Under the pieces are notes generated by a model that saw nothing but the letters and a program-made list of their open reading frames with translations, did not search any database and had not been told where the DNA came from. Shown one piece after another: positions 1-12,100 of a DNA stretch of 64,000 bases (within the stretch, counting starts at the first letter, position 1; each line of letters starts with the position of its first letter). Source of the stretch: Ceriagrion tenellum (taxonomy: Eukaryota > Arthropoda > Insecta > Odonata > Coenagrionidae); NCBI GenBank assembly GCA_963169105.1, contig OY720639.1:49519848-49583847 (forward strand), given 5' to 3'. The translations under genes and the position numbers were made by a program.

Positions 1-3000
1 CAGAAAGAATGGAAGCCATCTTGAGTTCATTCACAGTTTGAGTAGTTTCCAACAATCCTACCAACGAAAAATAGTAAATATTGATACTGTTTTCCTAACA
101 CAGAAGATTTTCGTTTTCTGTGTTTAGTTGAGGATACTATTGAAGGCATACTTAGAAATAACTATCCTAAAATTGTGAAAAAAAGATATTTTTTTCTCTT
201 GCCTACAGGTGAGTTGTAACACAAAATTGGCGCAATTAAGTTGATACTAGTCTACCACGGGTTATTATTCTCCAATTTCTGTATTCGAAGTAGCAAGTAA
301 AATTCGAAAGAAGTGTTCCTTCCATTTTCGGTTATTTAGAGAGGCAGCGTGTTTCTTCATCTCCGAAGTTTTGGACCCAAAGAAGCAGGCTGGAACGCCT
401 AGAAAATATATCTTTTGCCTGGATGAACATAAGCCTGGGAGGCCTATCAACGTATATGATAATCCATCACCTTAATTTTTCCCCATCTGAGTTATTTAAC
501 TATTGTACTTCGTATTCGTCGCAAATATCTAGATAGCGGACCATTTCAATTGCAGTTTATCGGATCTCTCTACCAAGTATATATTTTTAGTTCTAATGTA
601 AAAGAAAGACAGTGCCTTTGTGACGGAATATATGACTTCATATGAAAAGGCTTTAAAATATTTTTCTTGTGGAGACAACGGAATCTGCCTCGGAGAAATT
701 ACTTAACTCTCAGAAGACCCAGTGACTCGATACTTCATAACTACCTTATAAAATTAAAATGGAAAAATTCCTGAATTTCAGTATCTTTAAGTACTCTTGG
801 ATTTTTATCATCATATCAGGGATAAAAAGTATGAATGATTACAAATGGAATTAAAAAAGCTAAAGGGCAGTTCATCGATGTGTTAGTTCTGGTATTTCTA
901 ACTCGTGACGTCATTTATAATGACTCATTTTCAGCAGCAAATGAATTATGAGACTGGTAAGCAACGGCCATTTGATGGGAGACAATGATTAAACTCTTGA
1001 ATATAGAGACATACAGGAATGGTTATATTATTGATTAATCAAAAGAGTATAAATAAATCTATAAGGATACAAAAACTCTATCGCAAACAGTAGATAATGG
1101 CTCTAGAATTGAAGAGAAATAGCCATCCAATTAATGCATGCAAATTTCATAACAAAAAATTTAAATTTTTCCTTCAGTACGATGGGTTTAATTTTGAAAA
1201 GAATTGAATATTTATTAGAGGATGAAAAGGTTTTCTTTCATTAAAAGATAACCTAGAACGGACTATAAAATGCATGCCTCGAACCAAGAAAATTGATTCC
1301 TATTCATGTTTGGAGGTTAAGATATTTTACTTTTCCATAACCAAGCTTTAAGGATCAATAAAAAAATAGCCCATGCCTTTTATTCAAATATCATTGAGAA
1401 ATGAGATTTCTTCACATTTAGGGACTCATAACTTTAGGGCTTAAATTAAGATTCAGCTTACTCAGAACTTTGACCCCATATTGTCGCAAGCCTTACCTTG
1501 ATCTTCATGAGTACATGTCATTATCGATATAAGTGCAATAAATGAGATAAAAATATTGCGCCAATTTTCCTTTCATTGAGAAGTTAATTTTATACCTTCT
1601 ACGGCTTTGGATCAAAGAAATTGATTAGCGACTAGTTTTAGTATTCTCTACATTACCATAACCGAAACATCTTCCATTGGAATGTTTTATCTTTAACATC
1701 AGTGATGAAAAATATGGGAAAATAGTAACACAGGGCAGGGATGCTCTAACAGAAAACATTGAATGTTAAAAGATTACCGTATCCGATGCTGTAGTTACTA
1801 TAATTCAATACTCGTATCCTCATGCAAGTGGAATGATCACCCAGAAACGCACCCGCTGAGTACACTCATCGCATGCAGCCGAAAACTTTATTACATATTG
1901 CATCCAAATCTAGACGATTGAAGTGATGGTGAAAAAAAAACTATCCGCTAGAATTCTATTCACTCACGACCACTCCAGCTTTGTATCCACAGGAGCCAGT
2001 TTGGAGGTTCGACTGGTGGTATCGCACATACATACACAGAGGGCTTAGGGGAAAATAAGGTGAGGTTACGGGAGGGAGGCAAATATGTACCCACTGCGGT
2101 GTGGGGTCAGGGGATTTCGCTCGATGCCTGAACGCATATCGAGGGTGAGCGGGGATTGAAGGATAAAATGGGATGAGAGTAAGGGGAGGATTGGCCTCTG
2201 GGAGGGGTGGAGTTAGGGCCTGTTCGGGTGGAAAGAAGGGAAGAAGAGGAGATGAGATTCGTCGGTTACAGCATCGAATCCATCCCATGGTTACCGGCCA
2301 CTGCCCGAGCCTTTCCACTTTTTTAACCGGGAGACAACAAGACCTTCTAACCACTTTAAAACTTGATGGTAATATGTAGACACAGGACTAAAGGTATAGT
2401 TCTGCGGCTTTTAGCGAACCAAGTTACTGCTGTGAACACAGACATTTTCTTTAAGTCGCGTAAAGGCTAGTATTATCACATTCCAATTAATGATGCATAT
2501 ATTTTAGAGAGTTAAAAATATGTTGCTTTGCGTCTACAATCACTGCAAAATGCAAGAAGAATCAACTGTTATGGTCAGCAAAAGCATTAAAATCATGTAA
2601 TATATTACTCATTTTACAACAATAGATGGAGAACGCAATGAGAAATATACATAGTCTATTTCTAAATCTGGTAAACAAAAAGTCTACTTGTCCATAACGA
2701 TCTCTTCATTGAGCATGCATATGTAGGTCACATTAGGAGATCCACTGCATAAAGAATTCTCGCTCCATTAATGTTTAGAAAACAGAGGGAAAGAATAATG
2801 CCTCATATCCAATGGAAAAATAATTGTGAGATAATTAAAAAAATGAAACGTAAGAGAAAATTATTGTGGAATTACGATTACCATTATGCGGCGGTAAGAG
2901 AAGATAGCTCTTTTTCGATTCACTGGTATTTCCTTGAGAAACCTCATTAGATAAATGCCGCGTCTTTCACTCAGGCTTTATATTACTCTTATTTAATTGC

Positions 3001-3080
3001 GATTAAATATTAATTGGTCTTTACAATGTTTTTAAAAAATAGATAACACTAATGACATTGTAAATCTGAGGCTATATCAA
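1..3080. other. Intergenic DNA, no gene recognised
   Basis: AT-rich sequence without a recognisable coding region. It holds one palindromic CRE-type site, TGACGTCA, at 906-913, a short hairpin near 97-125 (arms AACACAGAA and TTCTGTGTT), and the GC-rich block listed separately at 1960-2390. Open frames are short and occur on both strands over the GC-rich block only. Confidence 0.6.
1960..2390. other. GC-rich block of unknown nature
   Basis: A block visibly richer in G and C than its surroundings, with G-rich runs on the + strand at about 2170-2260. Overlapping open frames of 132 aa (minus) and 68 aa (plus) are Pro/Arg-rich and carry no domain I recognise, so I do not call them genes. It may be the remnant of a repeat 5' region. 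Confidence 0.35.
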
Positions 3081-3279
3081 CTTAGAAGTCATTTATTCCT
3101 ATTTTGACGAAATGAACTCAGGAATTTGTGTCCATCAACGATATAGTAACAATTGGTTAATTTTACACTCCAAGCCTCCCGTGAAGACCAATTCTTGCAC
3201 CTCCTTTGAATTTTACGAATTTTATCAATACCGCAATGTACACCACTGATAAGCAGCCAGAAGTGTACATGAGTGCAAA

Positions 3280-3380
3280 ATTTTACAGAGGAAAAATCAT
3301 TCGCCTGGCCGAGACACGAACCTGGATCAGTCAATATCGCGCCGAATGCTTCAGTAAGTTGAGCTACCAAGGCCTCCCAA
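3280..3380 (-). repeat. tRNA-derived SINE head (minus strand)
   Basis: Read on the minus strand this has the two internal pol III boxes of a tRNA-derived SINE: an A-box-like TGGTAGCTCAACTT (3356-3369) and a B-box-like GGTTCGTGTCTC (3311-3322), then GGCCAGGCGAATGATTTTT typical of a SINE body. The body probably continues toward about 3100, but its end is not clear. It is decayed and is not a functional tRNA: the acceptor arm does not close and the B box has mismatches. Confidence 0.6.
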
Positions 3381-3423
3381 TTGCTCGATAAACTTGTTCC
3401 TTTAAGCACCTTAAACATTCACT

Positions 3424-3510
3424 ATGGAGCCTTGGCAGCTTAACTGGATTAGGCATCCGGCGCGACATCGAGGAATAAGGATTTGAATCCTGGTCACAGC
3501 GAATAATACG
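3424..3510 (+). repeat. tRNA-derived SINE head (plus strand)
   Basis: The A-box-like TGGCAGCTTAACTGG (3433-3447) and B-box-like GGATTTGAATCC (3479-3490) are spaced as in a tRNA gene and followed by TGGTCACAGCGAAT, as in a SINE body. It lies about 50 bp from the opposite-strand SINE head, so the two are head to head. Both share the text ATCCGGCGCGA / ATTCGGCGCGA between the boxes, which suggests related SINE families. Confidence 0.6.
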
Positions 3511-4145
3511 TCCAAAGGATTTTCGGGCTACTTCGTATTGTGTTACACCGTTTTAGTGGACGAAGCTAATTTTCATTAAGGGTCCTTTAAATATGAACTC
3601 CTAAGGGATCGTAAATTTACCCAATCGTTCCTGTTACGTTCCAAAATTAACTTGGCGTCTTCTAAAACGCGGCAACAATACGAGATTACATAGGATTTTG
3701 GCCGAGGGCATTTTGCCATCCAAGAGAATTCCTTTCAAAAACTGTATAAAAAGACAGTAATGGTGTTAGCCTCTTGTAAACAGAGATAAGAAATAACTTA
3801 CAGGAAGCTCATATGAATCTATTAGTAGAAAATACTGAAACAAACTGCCCTTACTGCACATAAAAATATTACTTCACAGAGAACCAAATTAGACTTATTT
3901 TGAATACAGATAAAAAAAAGGAGATGTTTTCCAATAATAATTGCTCCGAAGAAGCTGAGGTGATTGTTTAATAACAGGGAAATAAGAGGGTCTAAACTCA
4001 AAATGTTAGAGCAAACTTTTGAGAGGGAAGTTCTCCGTTACTTCTCAGGGAATTCGGCTCCCATTTCGAGGATATTAAATTACTAACATATTTCCAGGAG
4101 AATTTCGATCTCTTCTCTAAATGTGAGTAAATAGCACTTTTTCGA

Positions 4146-4676
4146 ATGCTCAGTTCTTTCACCACTCCCAGCGTCCGTCGTATGGTGGCCCCACTGCGTG
4201 GTAAGGCCCGAAGGGAAGGAGACGTACGGGTCACCTCTTGGTGTATACCAGGAGGAGAGGTGGCACAGGTGACGAAGGCGACGAAGTCGGCGGTCAAGGG
4301 CACGAACTGCTCTAGGTTGCATGCAGTGGCCCATGTTGGGGCCAATGACGTTGTGCGTCCGGGATCAGAGGAGATTTTAGACTCTGCGAGAGATCTATGC
4401 TCCGAGTTCCGCCGTATTCGCAGCGGATCTGGTATTAATATGAGGCTCACGATATGCAGCTTGGTACCAAGGACGGATCGGGGTTCGATGGTTTGGAGCC
4501 GAGTGGAAGGTATAAACCAGAGGCTCAGTGATGTCTGTGAGAGCGAGGGAGCTGGGTTCTTGGCCCTTAGGCCGTTGCTGGATTCGTGTCGAGTGCCATT
4601 AAATCGCTCGGGTGTCCATTATACGTATGAGGCATCGCAGAAGGTAGCGTACAGGAAATTTGAGCATACCCAGTGA
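4146..4676 (+). pseudogene. ORF1 fragment of element A, SGNH-hydrolase-like domain
   Basis: This 176-codon frame is the C-terminal part of a CR1/L2-type ORF1 protein, an RNA-binding or accessory protein with an esterase-like fold. The text VRVTSWCIPGG (about residues 27-37) is shared with element B. The SGNH block III signature is HVGANDV (G65-N67-D68). The block V histidine is in NRSGVHY (H158), where the usual catalytic Asp three residues before it is not evident. The block I GDS motif is degraded here to TPSVRR; B keeps GSSNVRR. The first Met is not the natural start because the element is truncated. The TGA at 4674-4676 follows FEHTQ and matches the ORF1 end in B. The frame overlaps the ORF2 frame by about 17 bp. 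Confidence 0.8.
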
Positions 4677-5871
4677 GTTTAGCATAGATGGTAGGCAAGA
4701 GAGTAGGTCAGTTAGTGGACACGAATTCAGTGCATTTCCAGAAAGTAAAATAATAAAGAGTACACCAAGTGTAGGGCCTAGGAAAAGCTTCATAGATGAC
4801 GATAAATTAGAAATATTTAGGAAAGTGAGTGGGTCAAATAGTGGGCCATTAAATAACTTGCCATTAACAAAGAATAACGAGTTGATCAGACAACACAGTA
4901 TAGGTTTAGCGGGACGGAAGAAAGCACAGAAAAAGGAAAAACATATAAATCAAAACAACACCCATGAATTTCCAAACTGTAACTTTCCCAATCATTTAGA
5001 AAACAGAAACCCCACAAATACAATAAGCAGACATATTAAAATAGGGGAATTTTCAGTAGTGGTAGTTAAATGTCGTAGTTTAAGAAGCAAGATACCTGAA
5101 TTCCATCACCTTATAGAGACTACTAATACTGACATAATAGTAGGAACGGAAAGATGGTTAATAAGCGATGTTGCTGATAGTGAAATTCTTCCAGTAAATT
5201 TTAGGGAATACAGGAGAGATCAAGAGGGTCGACCGGGAGGGGGAGTATTTATCGCAGTTAAGAACACAATAGTCAGCAAAATAGAAGTGATTCCCGATAA
5301 TATAATAGAAAGAGTATGGTGTTCCATTCAATGTGCTAATTCGAAAGTAACATACGTTTGTGCCTACTATAGACCTCCCCATTCCGATGTACACTCAGTA
5401 TTAGAACTCGAGAAACAGATCAGGTCCATCAATTCCCACAGTAACGAACGACAGATAATTGTAGGTGGAGATTTCAATATACCATCGATAGATTGGAAAA
5501 CATGTAGTCATAAGTCTTGGGGTAGGGACAAAGAAATCTGTGAGTCATTGCTTAACCTGTTCGCATCATACGCACGAAATCAAATAGTAAATTTGCCTAA
5601 TAGAGGGGAGAATGTTCTCGATTTACTTGCCACAAACATCCCTGAAAAAGTTATTAAAGTTGAAACTGTCGATGGAATAAGCGACTACAAGGTAGTATAC
5701 GTAAAATTTTCCCTTAATACTGAAAAAAATTTGAAATTAAAAAGAAAGATTTACCTTTTTAGTAAAGCAGATTTTAACGGATTTAGGCGTGACTTAGAGA
5801 CTTCTTTTGAAAAATTCGTGAACAATAGAAAAAATAGTGATAGAGACAATACAAGGAAACAGTTCCTCTAA
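4660..5871 (+). pseudogene. ORF2 N-terminal part of element A: linker and endonuclease
   Basis: An open frame of about 403 codons. Residues 1-125 are a low-complexity linker; residues 130-350 are an endonuclease/exonuclease/phosphatase-type LINE nuclease that would nick the target DNA to prime reverse transcription. Seen motifs are KCRSL (137-141; the family normally has Asn where K137 stands), GTERW with E164, RPGGGVFIAV (191-200), YRPP (237-240), GGDFN (269-273) and SDY (341-343), where the canonical SDH histidine is Tyr. Loss of the Asn and His predicts an inactive nuclease. The frame begins at a TTG and contains no ATG codon at all, so translation in the live element would have needed coupling to ORF1 or another start. 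It stops at 5869-5871, before the polymerase. Confidence 0.9.
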
Positions 5872-7259
5872 ATTACGCGGTCACTTGTCAACAGATATAT
5901 ACCTCATAAGTATAAGAGTGAGAATAGGGAACCAAGGTAGTACAACGCGGAGGTTAGAAAATGTTTAAAACGCCAACGAGTTAGCCACACGAAACTAAGG
6001 AAAATGAAGAAAATGTAGCTAATAGCAACCTAAAAAATACTTTCGAACATTATAAAATTTGTAAATCAGCCGTAAAAACAGCCCTTAGAAAAGCGTTTAG
6101 TGAATTCAAGAGAAAAGTTCTTGGAGAACAACTGAAGGAAATCCGAAAGCATTTTTGTCATATGTTAGGGAAGTACTTATAAGTTAACGGTTAATTCCTT
6201 GAAAAACGATAGAAGCGAAATAGTTACTTCCAGTATAGATAAGGCTAATTTGTTGAGTTATTTTTTTCAGAGCGTTTTTAATCAATCTAAGCATAGTTTG
6301 CGCGAAACCATACCAGACCGATTTCAACAACCAATGCCCCCGATCGATATTTCTTGAAGCGGAATCGTATCCTTACTAAGTAACATTAGCCCGAACAAGT
6401 CCTCAGATCCTAATGAAATTCCAGCTGGTGTGTATAAAGAATTACCTCTCAAAATGGCTCCGTATCTTAAAGTAGTATTTAACAAATCCCTCGAAGAACA
6501 AGCGGTTCCCAAGGACTGGAAGATAGCAAACGTGACCCCAATTTATAAAAGCGGAGATAGGGAACGGCCATGTAATTATAGACCAATATCATTAACGTCA
6601 CTATCATGTCAAATTATAGAGCACATAATAGTTACATCAATAATGGGACACCTCGACAGCCAGGATTTATTGATAACAAACCAGCATGGGTTCAGAAAGG
6701 GACGGTCTTGCGAAACTCAATTAGGTCTTTTTGTTCATGATATTTTAGTTTCCGGAGAAGGTAACGTACAGGAAGACGCAGCGTTTCTTGACTTTAGAAA
6801 AGCCTCTGACAAGGATCCCCACTGTAAGTTACTCGCGAAGTTAGCATCATACGGGATGGACAGTAATATAGTAGGCTGGATAGGAGACTTCTTACATGAA
6901 CGCGTTCAAAGGGTCGTATTAGATGCTCTCAGCTCAGGCGAAGTAAAAGTTTCATCGGGTTTTCCCCAGGGAAGCGTGATAGGCCCAATTTTATTTCTTC
7001 TCTACGTAAATGACTTGAATACAGTAGTCAAAAATAGCAATAGCTCCATCTTTTTGCCAATGATGCAGCGGTGTATAAGGAAATTAGAAATGAAGAGGAC
7101 AGTCAGTCTTTAGCTAAGGATTTAGATGCGATTGATGATTGGTGTAATAGTTGGCAGCTAGAATTAAATTTGAAGAAATGCGCGATTATGAACTTTTGGA
7201 AAAAAATGGCTTTCCCCGGAAAAGTTATTGCATCAAAGAAAAGAAAATATCTAACGTAG
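5872..7259 (+). pseudogene. ORF2 reverse transcriptase region of element A, frameshifted
   Basis: The nuclease-polymerase linker (5872-6429) is broken by stops. From 6430 an open frame gives the polymerase: WKIANVTPIYK (30-40), NYRPISL (49-55), HGFRKGRSC (86-94), the motif A equivalent FLDFRKASDK (119-128) with its Asp, and SSGFPQGSVIGP (175-186). After about 7045 the reading frame shifts, and the catalytic box is read in the next frame at 7053-7064 as FAND in place of FADD. That frame continues through WCNSWQLELNLKKC to a stop at 7257-7259. The enzyme would copy element RNA at the nicked target; this copy cannot. Confidence 0.92.
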
Positions 7260-7812
7260 AATCTATTAAATACTTAGGCGTCACCATCACTGAAGACATA
7301 TCATGGGGAAACACATCAGGGAAATAACTAGTGTAGCAAACCGTAGATTAGTATTCGTAAAAAGGGTTCAAGGCAAATGCGATGAGAGAGTACGAGAAAG
7401 AAGCTATTTTACACTTGTCAGGCCTCATTTAGAATATGCCGCTAGTATATGGGATCCGTACGAGGAAGGTATGATAAAATAATTAGAGCGTGTGCAAAGG
7501 AGATCCGCAAGGTTTGTTAAAGTCCGTTATGATAATTGTATAAGTGTTACGAGTTTAATAGAAGAACTAATATGGGAATTACTATCAGAACGCAGGTTAA
7601 AATTTAGGTTAAACCTTTTAAGTAAACTCGAAACAGAGTTGTTCACAGATGACGTTAGATATATATTGAGAACCCCTGCGTATTATGCTAGGTTTGATCA
7701 TATTAACAAAATTAGAGAGATAGATTGTCGTACCGATAGATTTAAAATGTCATTTTTCCCTCGTACTATAAGAGAGAACAATAGGCAGCGTAGCAAGGGG
7801 ATACGTAGGTGA
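7260..7812 (+). pseudogene. ORF2 C-terminal domain of element A
   Basis: The thumb region and C-terminal domain after the polymerase. 7260-7491 holds recognisable pieces such as KYLGVTI and RPHLEYAASIWDP in shifting frames with stops. The frame 7492-7812 reads QRRSARFV near its start and REIDCRTDRFKMSFFPRTIRE (about residues 75-95), the conserved end of CR1/L2-type ORF2 proteins. Element B has the matching text at 16828-17196. Confidence 0.85.
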
Positions 7813-7965
7813 AATATAGTTAGAATAGTCTGTAGTGCATGATGCATGTAATAACAACCAATAATCCATTTCATATTATGTAGATACTAACCATCTAGCT
7901 GCATGTGACCATATTATCTAGCATGTCTCCATTAAATATCCTAGTTGCATGTCAATAGTGCATGT

Positions 7966-8030
7966 TTGGTGATCTTCATCGCCTGCCACACACCCTCGTG
8001 GTGGCTCGCAGGGTATTAAGTAGATGTAGA
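7966..8030 (+). repeat. 3' terminal signature of element A
   Basis: A GC-rich tail CCTGCCACAC ... GGCTCGCAGGGTATTA followed by AGTAGATGTAGA. Element B ends with the same pattern at 17262-17321. CCTGC (7983-7987) and GCAGG can pair as a stem. The TGTAGA-like end is the kind of short 3' repeat found on CR1/L2 LINEs. In a LINE this region is expected to be the part of the RNA recognised by the reverse transcriptase. Confidence 0.75.
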
Positions 8031-8311
8031 GTCGCAGTTTCCTATCTTACAGAGCCATTTACATGCCGCCACTACCACTATTAAGTGAAGTTGTTGCATA
8101 CATTTCCACAGCACAAAATCCCTCGTCCGCCAATGTTGGAATCAAAACATTAATGTACCTTGTTAATAAAGGGACTCGAATTCACTATTTTTCAAAAATG
8201 TATCTAGTTTTTAAAATCACAGTGCTTTCCAACTAAGTTTGATTCTTACGTCTTACTTAACAAATTATTCACGTCAAACTAAAGTGGCTTGACGAAGATA
8301 CTGTAAAATAA

Positions 8312-9118
8312 TTTATACATACATACCAATCCTTCCGGGGTAGGCAGTCACAAAGTTTCACTCATAAATACATATTTGTACACCTAACTCTGATTCAATA
8401 ATTTCCTCCACACTGACCTATCCTTGCAAACCTCTTATGCCTATTTACCCCCATACACTGCTTCATACACGCCCATCTGTTTTTAAGACTCCTAATATTC
8501 CTCCTCCTGAGAATATCCTCAACCCAATTTAACCACAACTTTCTCGGCCTACGTCTACCTCTCGCACCATTCTTTTCACTCATATATCAGTTTCGGTATT
8601 ATACTCTTATCCATTCTCTCAACATGGCCAAACCAACGAAGCACACTCCTTTCATATATGTTCATTACTGGAGTATTAAACCCACATTCATTTATTACCT
8701 ACTCATTCCTGACCCTATCCATCCTACTTTTGCCGCAAAAACTCCTCAGATAACTCATACCCACGGCGTTTAGTCTACTCTTATGTCTATCCTGAAATAC
8801 CCATGTTTCAGTACCATACAACAAAGTGGGGAGAAGTACACTTCATTCACGACAATTTTCGCTTCCTTAGACAGGCACTCATTCCTTGATATGCTCCACA
8901 TGCTACCTACCTCTTTCCTTCCAGCATTCGCACGTCTCTTCATCTCCTCATCTATCCGTCCATCTTTCATAGACATCTTACCTCAGTACAGAAAATCTTC
9001 CACTTGTTCAATGACTTCACCATTCGCCCTCATCATACAGTTATTCTCCCCATTCTCCTCGTCAATAACTACTACTTTAGTCTTGCACGCACCACTACGG
9101 AAAAATATTAATTTCTAG
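8312..9118 (-). mobile_element. 3' part of a second LINE family (antisense, TATG-tailed)
   Basis: On the minus strand the region encodes the C-terminal part of a LINE reverse transcriptase in broken frames and then ends with ACTGCCTACCCCGGAAGG and TATG-type repeats (8312-8326). It is 5'-truncated at about 9118 and lies about 280 bp beyond the end of element A in the opposite orientation. It is a different family from A and B: the C-terminus carries a GRRRPRKLW motif and no FFPRTI. Confidence 0.8.
8395..9118 (-). pseudogene. LINE reverse transcriptase C-terminus, fragmented
   Basis: The upstream piece (8976-8770) reads DGRIDEEMKRRANAGRK, then GSMWSISRNECLSKEAK, the post-catalytic thumb region common in arthropod LINEs. 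Between 8770 and 8584 the text is out of frame but still recognisable (a GVSRMDRVRNEC-like and LRWFGHVERMD-like stretch with stops). The last piece (8583-8395) reads MSEKNGARGRRRPRKLWLNW and VEDILRRRNIRSLKNRWACM, the normal end of this class of ORF2. All catalytic motifs are missing because of truncation. Confidence 0.8.
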
Positions 9119-9119
9119 T

Positions 9120-12100
9120 CTCAAAAGGTAGATTCGAGTAATATATGCTGAAGGAGAAGGGGTTTAGTGATTGCGTTCTTAATACACTTACCGTGCTGTG
9201 GACTTCCTCTTCTCTCAATAATCCGGTAGTTTTGCACTCTTTACGCTTGCCGTCGAGAAAAAGCACTGCAATTTTCACAATCACCCACACTCAAACCAGC
9301 TCACAACGGAGTTTTGTCTTCACCTTATCCACGGCAGCAGGATGAGCCAAACGCATTTATTCGGCCAAAATATTCCACAAAACCAATCTGCTGCCACACG
9401 TTGTAAGTATAAATTACTCAGAGTAACGCAAACAGCTCCACCCTGGGGTCCATTCGATAACTTCACGTCGGATTGTGAACTTAGGAGCCAACGCAATAAC
9501 ATCACGCACCCTTCCCTCCCTAAGGTGCTGGTTGTGGTTGAACAGAGGATGCGTCTCTCGTTCACGGGGTGGAAACAACGTTAGGCTCCGACGATGAAGA
9601 ATGACTGCACGAAAATGACCGCGAAATTCTGCGTTACAAATATTTCCTAAGGTTCAGGACAAGAGTCGTATGTGATTGGTTGATGTGCAGAGAGAAATCC
9701 CGGATGGAGAAATTGAAACAGACGGGAATCGCTTGGCATTTGACTCGAGGGTTCCTGAACGCGGTAGGCGGTCAACTCAGTAAAACCCGTCCTCCTTCCC
9801 CTTCTCCTCCCCCACCTCCCACCATTTCACCCGAGGCATATGGCCCGTTTGATTCCCAGTGGAAGACCACAGGAAAGGGATAAATGAAATGCATCAAAAC
9901 TAGGAGGCGACAACTGCGGATAAACCGTCCCGATGCTTATCTGCAAGCTTTAGTCCTCCGGGACTCGCTAAAGATACTTGAAGACTTGTGGGTCTCATGA
10001 CAATGGTAGGGTTCTAAATAAGATTCCGGCCACATGGGCAGCAGATGGACGCGGCCTCTTATTATTTTACAACTGATCTGCATAATTTGAAGATGAAAAT
10101 GAGGAAATGGGAGAGAAACGCTGTTGAACAGGTTAGCATTACAATAGCAGCAACTTGGTGGCCTTAAACAACACAAAGTGTGACTTCAGGGAGGGAATAG
10201 TTCAAGAGGAAGAGGTTAGAAAAAACCGGAAATATATCGGAAAGACGATGAAACACCATGAAATGTGTTTGCCTTTGCAATACTACCGCAACTGGTAAAC
10301 CGTAGTGTTGAATGAGTCGATGGATCGTAACATTTCTCGCGTAAATGAGTCTCATAATCAAAAATGTATTCTAAAGAAGTGAAATAAGACACTCGAACTT
10401 TATTTGTAAATCGATTCTCATAGTTTCCATAAAATACGATAATTTTTTAAAAGTTACGTTGGAGTTGTTATTAAAAAAGTCTTTCGTTCCTGAACTGTAA
10501 ATCCCTGAGGAGGAGTCAGAGAACCATTGCTATTTGCCTTTCACATGAACGGAGAAAATTCTTTAAGTAAAAAATAATAGAGCAGTTCTATGTAGACAGA
10601 AGAGAACCTTACTTCCACTTGATTATCTTAATTTATTTTAAATTACAAATAGCTCGTTAATAAACAGTTTAATTTTTGCAGTGATTTTATCTTATCACAT
10701 TTTACAGAATAAATTAAGTCTTCAAGCAGTAAAAATAAATATTTTCATGTATTTTTATAGGATCACTTTGACTCTTTGACATTTTTATAGAATGACTTTG
10801 AAACTTTCAGCTCAATCGTTTGTGAAGTTTGAGAAGTTGAGTAACAAACATACTCAAGGACAGACGCCATTACATGATATATATTGGTAAAGATGACTAC
10901 TGCATATTATAAAGAAAAACAGCTTATATTTTCATCTACTCGAAGGATTAAAGGAAAACATTATATGACGGGGCCCTTGTGGATCTGAGGCCGTTTTTAT
11001 AAAGCCTATATCACTCCTAAAGTTGTACGCTTGGATCATTGAAAATTTCAGTTCATTCGGTTCAGCAGTTTTCGAGCAGAGAAAAGTTGGAATGAAACGT
11101 CTTCCCAGTTTTACTTAAAGGTACGCTGGTATCATCTTTCCTGGGGGGGGGGTAGGGGAGTAAGGGGGTGGTCGGCTGCTCTCCACGTCGTCCGCCTTCT
11201 CTATTCTGAGCCTGCTTTAAAGGTTCGGTGCGTTAGAAGAAAACCGGAATAGTAGCAAAGGCATTAGAAGGAAAATGCTCGAGTAAAAGAAGCGTGTAGC
11301 AACAGGAGTGAGTTGACGACGGGGACCTTGGTTATGTAGGTAAAAAAAGACGCTGGTTAAGAGTTTAAAATGGAATTTTGTGTGAGGTGGCGCAGAATTG
11401 TGTACCCTGAAAGACGACGGAAGCAAGCTGCAGTCGTTACAAATGTGGGTGTAAAGAAGAGTAGATAATTTACTGCGTACGGAAAGGAAGACAAACGAGG
11501 GAGTGGAGTGGTGGGTGAAGAGAAGAAACTTGTGGAGGAGATTTGTAGGCAGGTAGGGTGGTTGGAAGAGATAATAGGGTGGAAGTGCTGCTAAATACCT
11601 TCACATTGAGGGAAGGATATTATTAAATAAACAACGTTTTAATTTTGAGCACATAGCAATAAAAATCAATTGAACGGAAATAAGCGTTGTAAATTAAATT
11701 ACGCGTAGGTACATGTAGTTGAAAATACATACTAAATAATAAAGTTTTTTAATAAGAACTTACATTTCTGATTCATTGTCTCATTTTTCAGACCTACCAT
11801 ATCTAAAGTAAAATTAAAGAAAATTAGCTATAGCAACTATGATAACGCGTTCATCACAAACAGTTGATGCCCTCACTAAGATTAAACAATTCTAGTAACA
11901 CCGTATGAAATAATAAGATCAAAAAATTCGGCATGGGGAAAATCTTGCGGAATAATGAATTTTGTAATAGTCCTGGGACATGTGGAAAATTTCAAATCGC
12001 AAAAATAGAGAATGAAAAAGAGAAACTTCGTGATTCCATAAAAAGTATACAAGAGCTCGACCTGGTTTTGAACGTTCACGTCCAGAAGGTATTATAAGTC

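Larger units (their letters stand above)
4146..8030 (+). mobile_element. LINE element A, CR1/L2-type non-LTR retrotransposon, decayed
   Basis: Gene order is ORF1 (SGNH-esterase-like), then ORF2 with an apurinic-type endonuclease, reverse transcriptase and the C-terminal domain ending in FFPRTI, then a GC-rich 3' end. This is the architecture of CR1/L2-like LINEs. Compared with element B (13345-17321), A lacks the GC-rich 5' part of ORF1: similarity starts near 4150-4175, so A looks 5'-truncated. It is broken by several frameshifts and stops and is not active. The two elements are clearly related but diverged, so they are different subfamilies or old copies. I see no convincing target-site duplication. 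Confidence 0.93.

Noticed and set aside
3280..3510. Functional tRNA genes
   Set aside because: Internal promoter boxes are visible but acceptor and anticodon arms do not form; SINE-like bodies follow the heads.
9342..9584. 80-codon open frame on the plus strand
   Set aside because: No recognised domain and no conserved partner in the window; AT-poor local composition explains the open frame.
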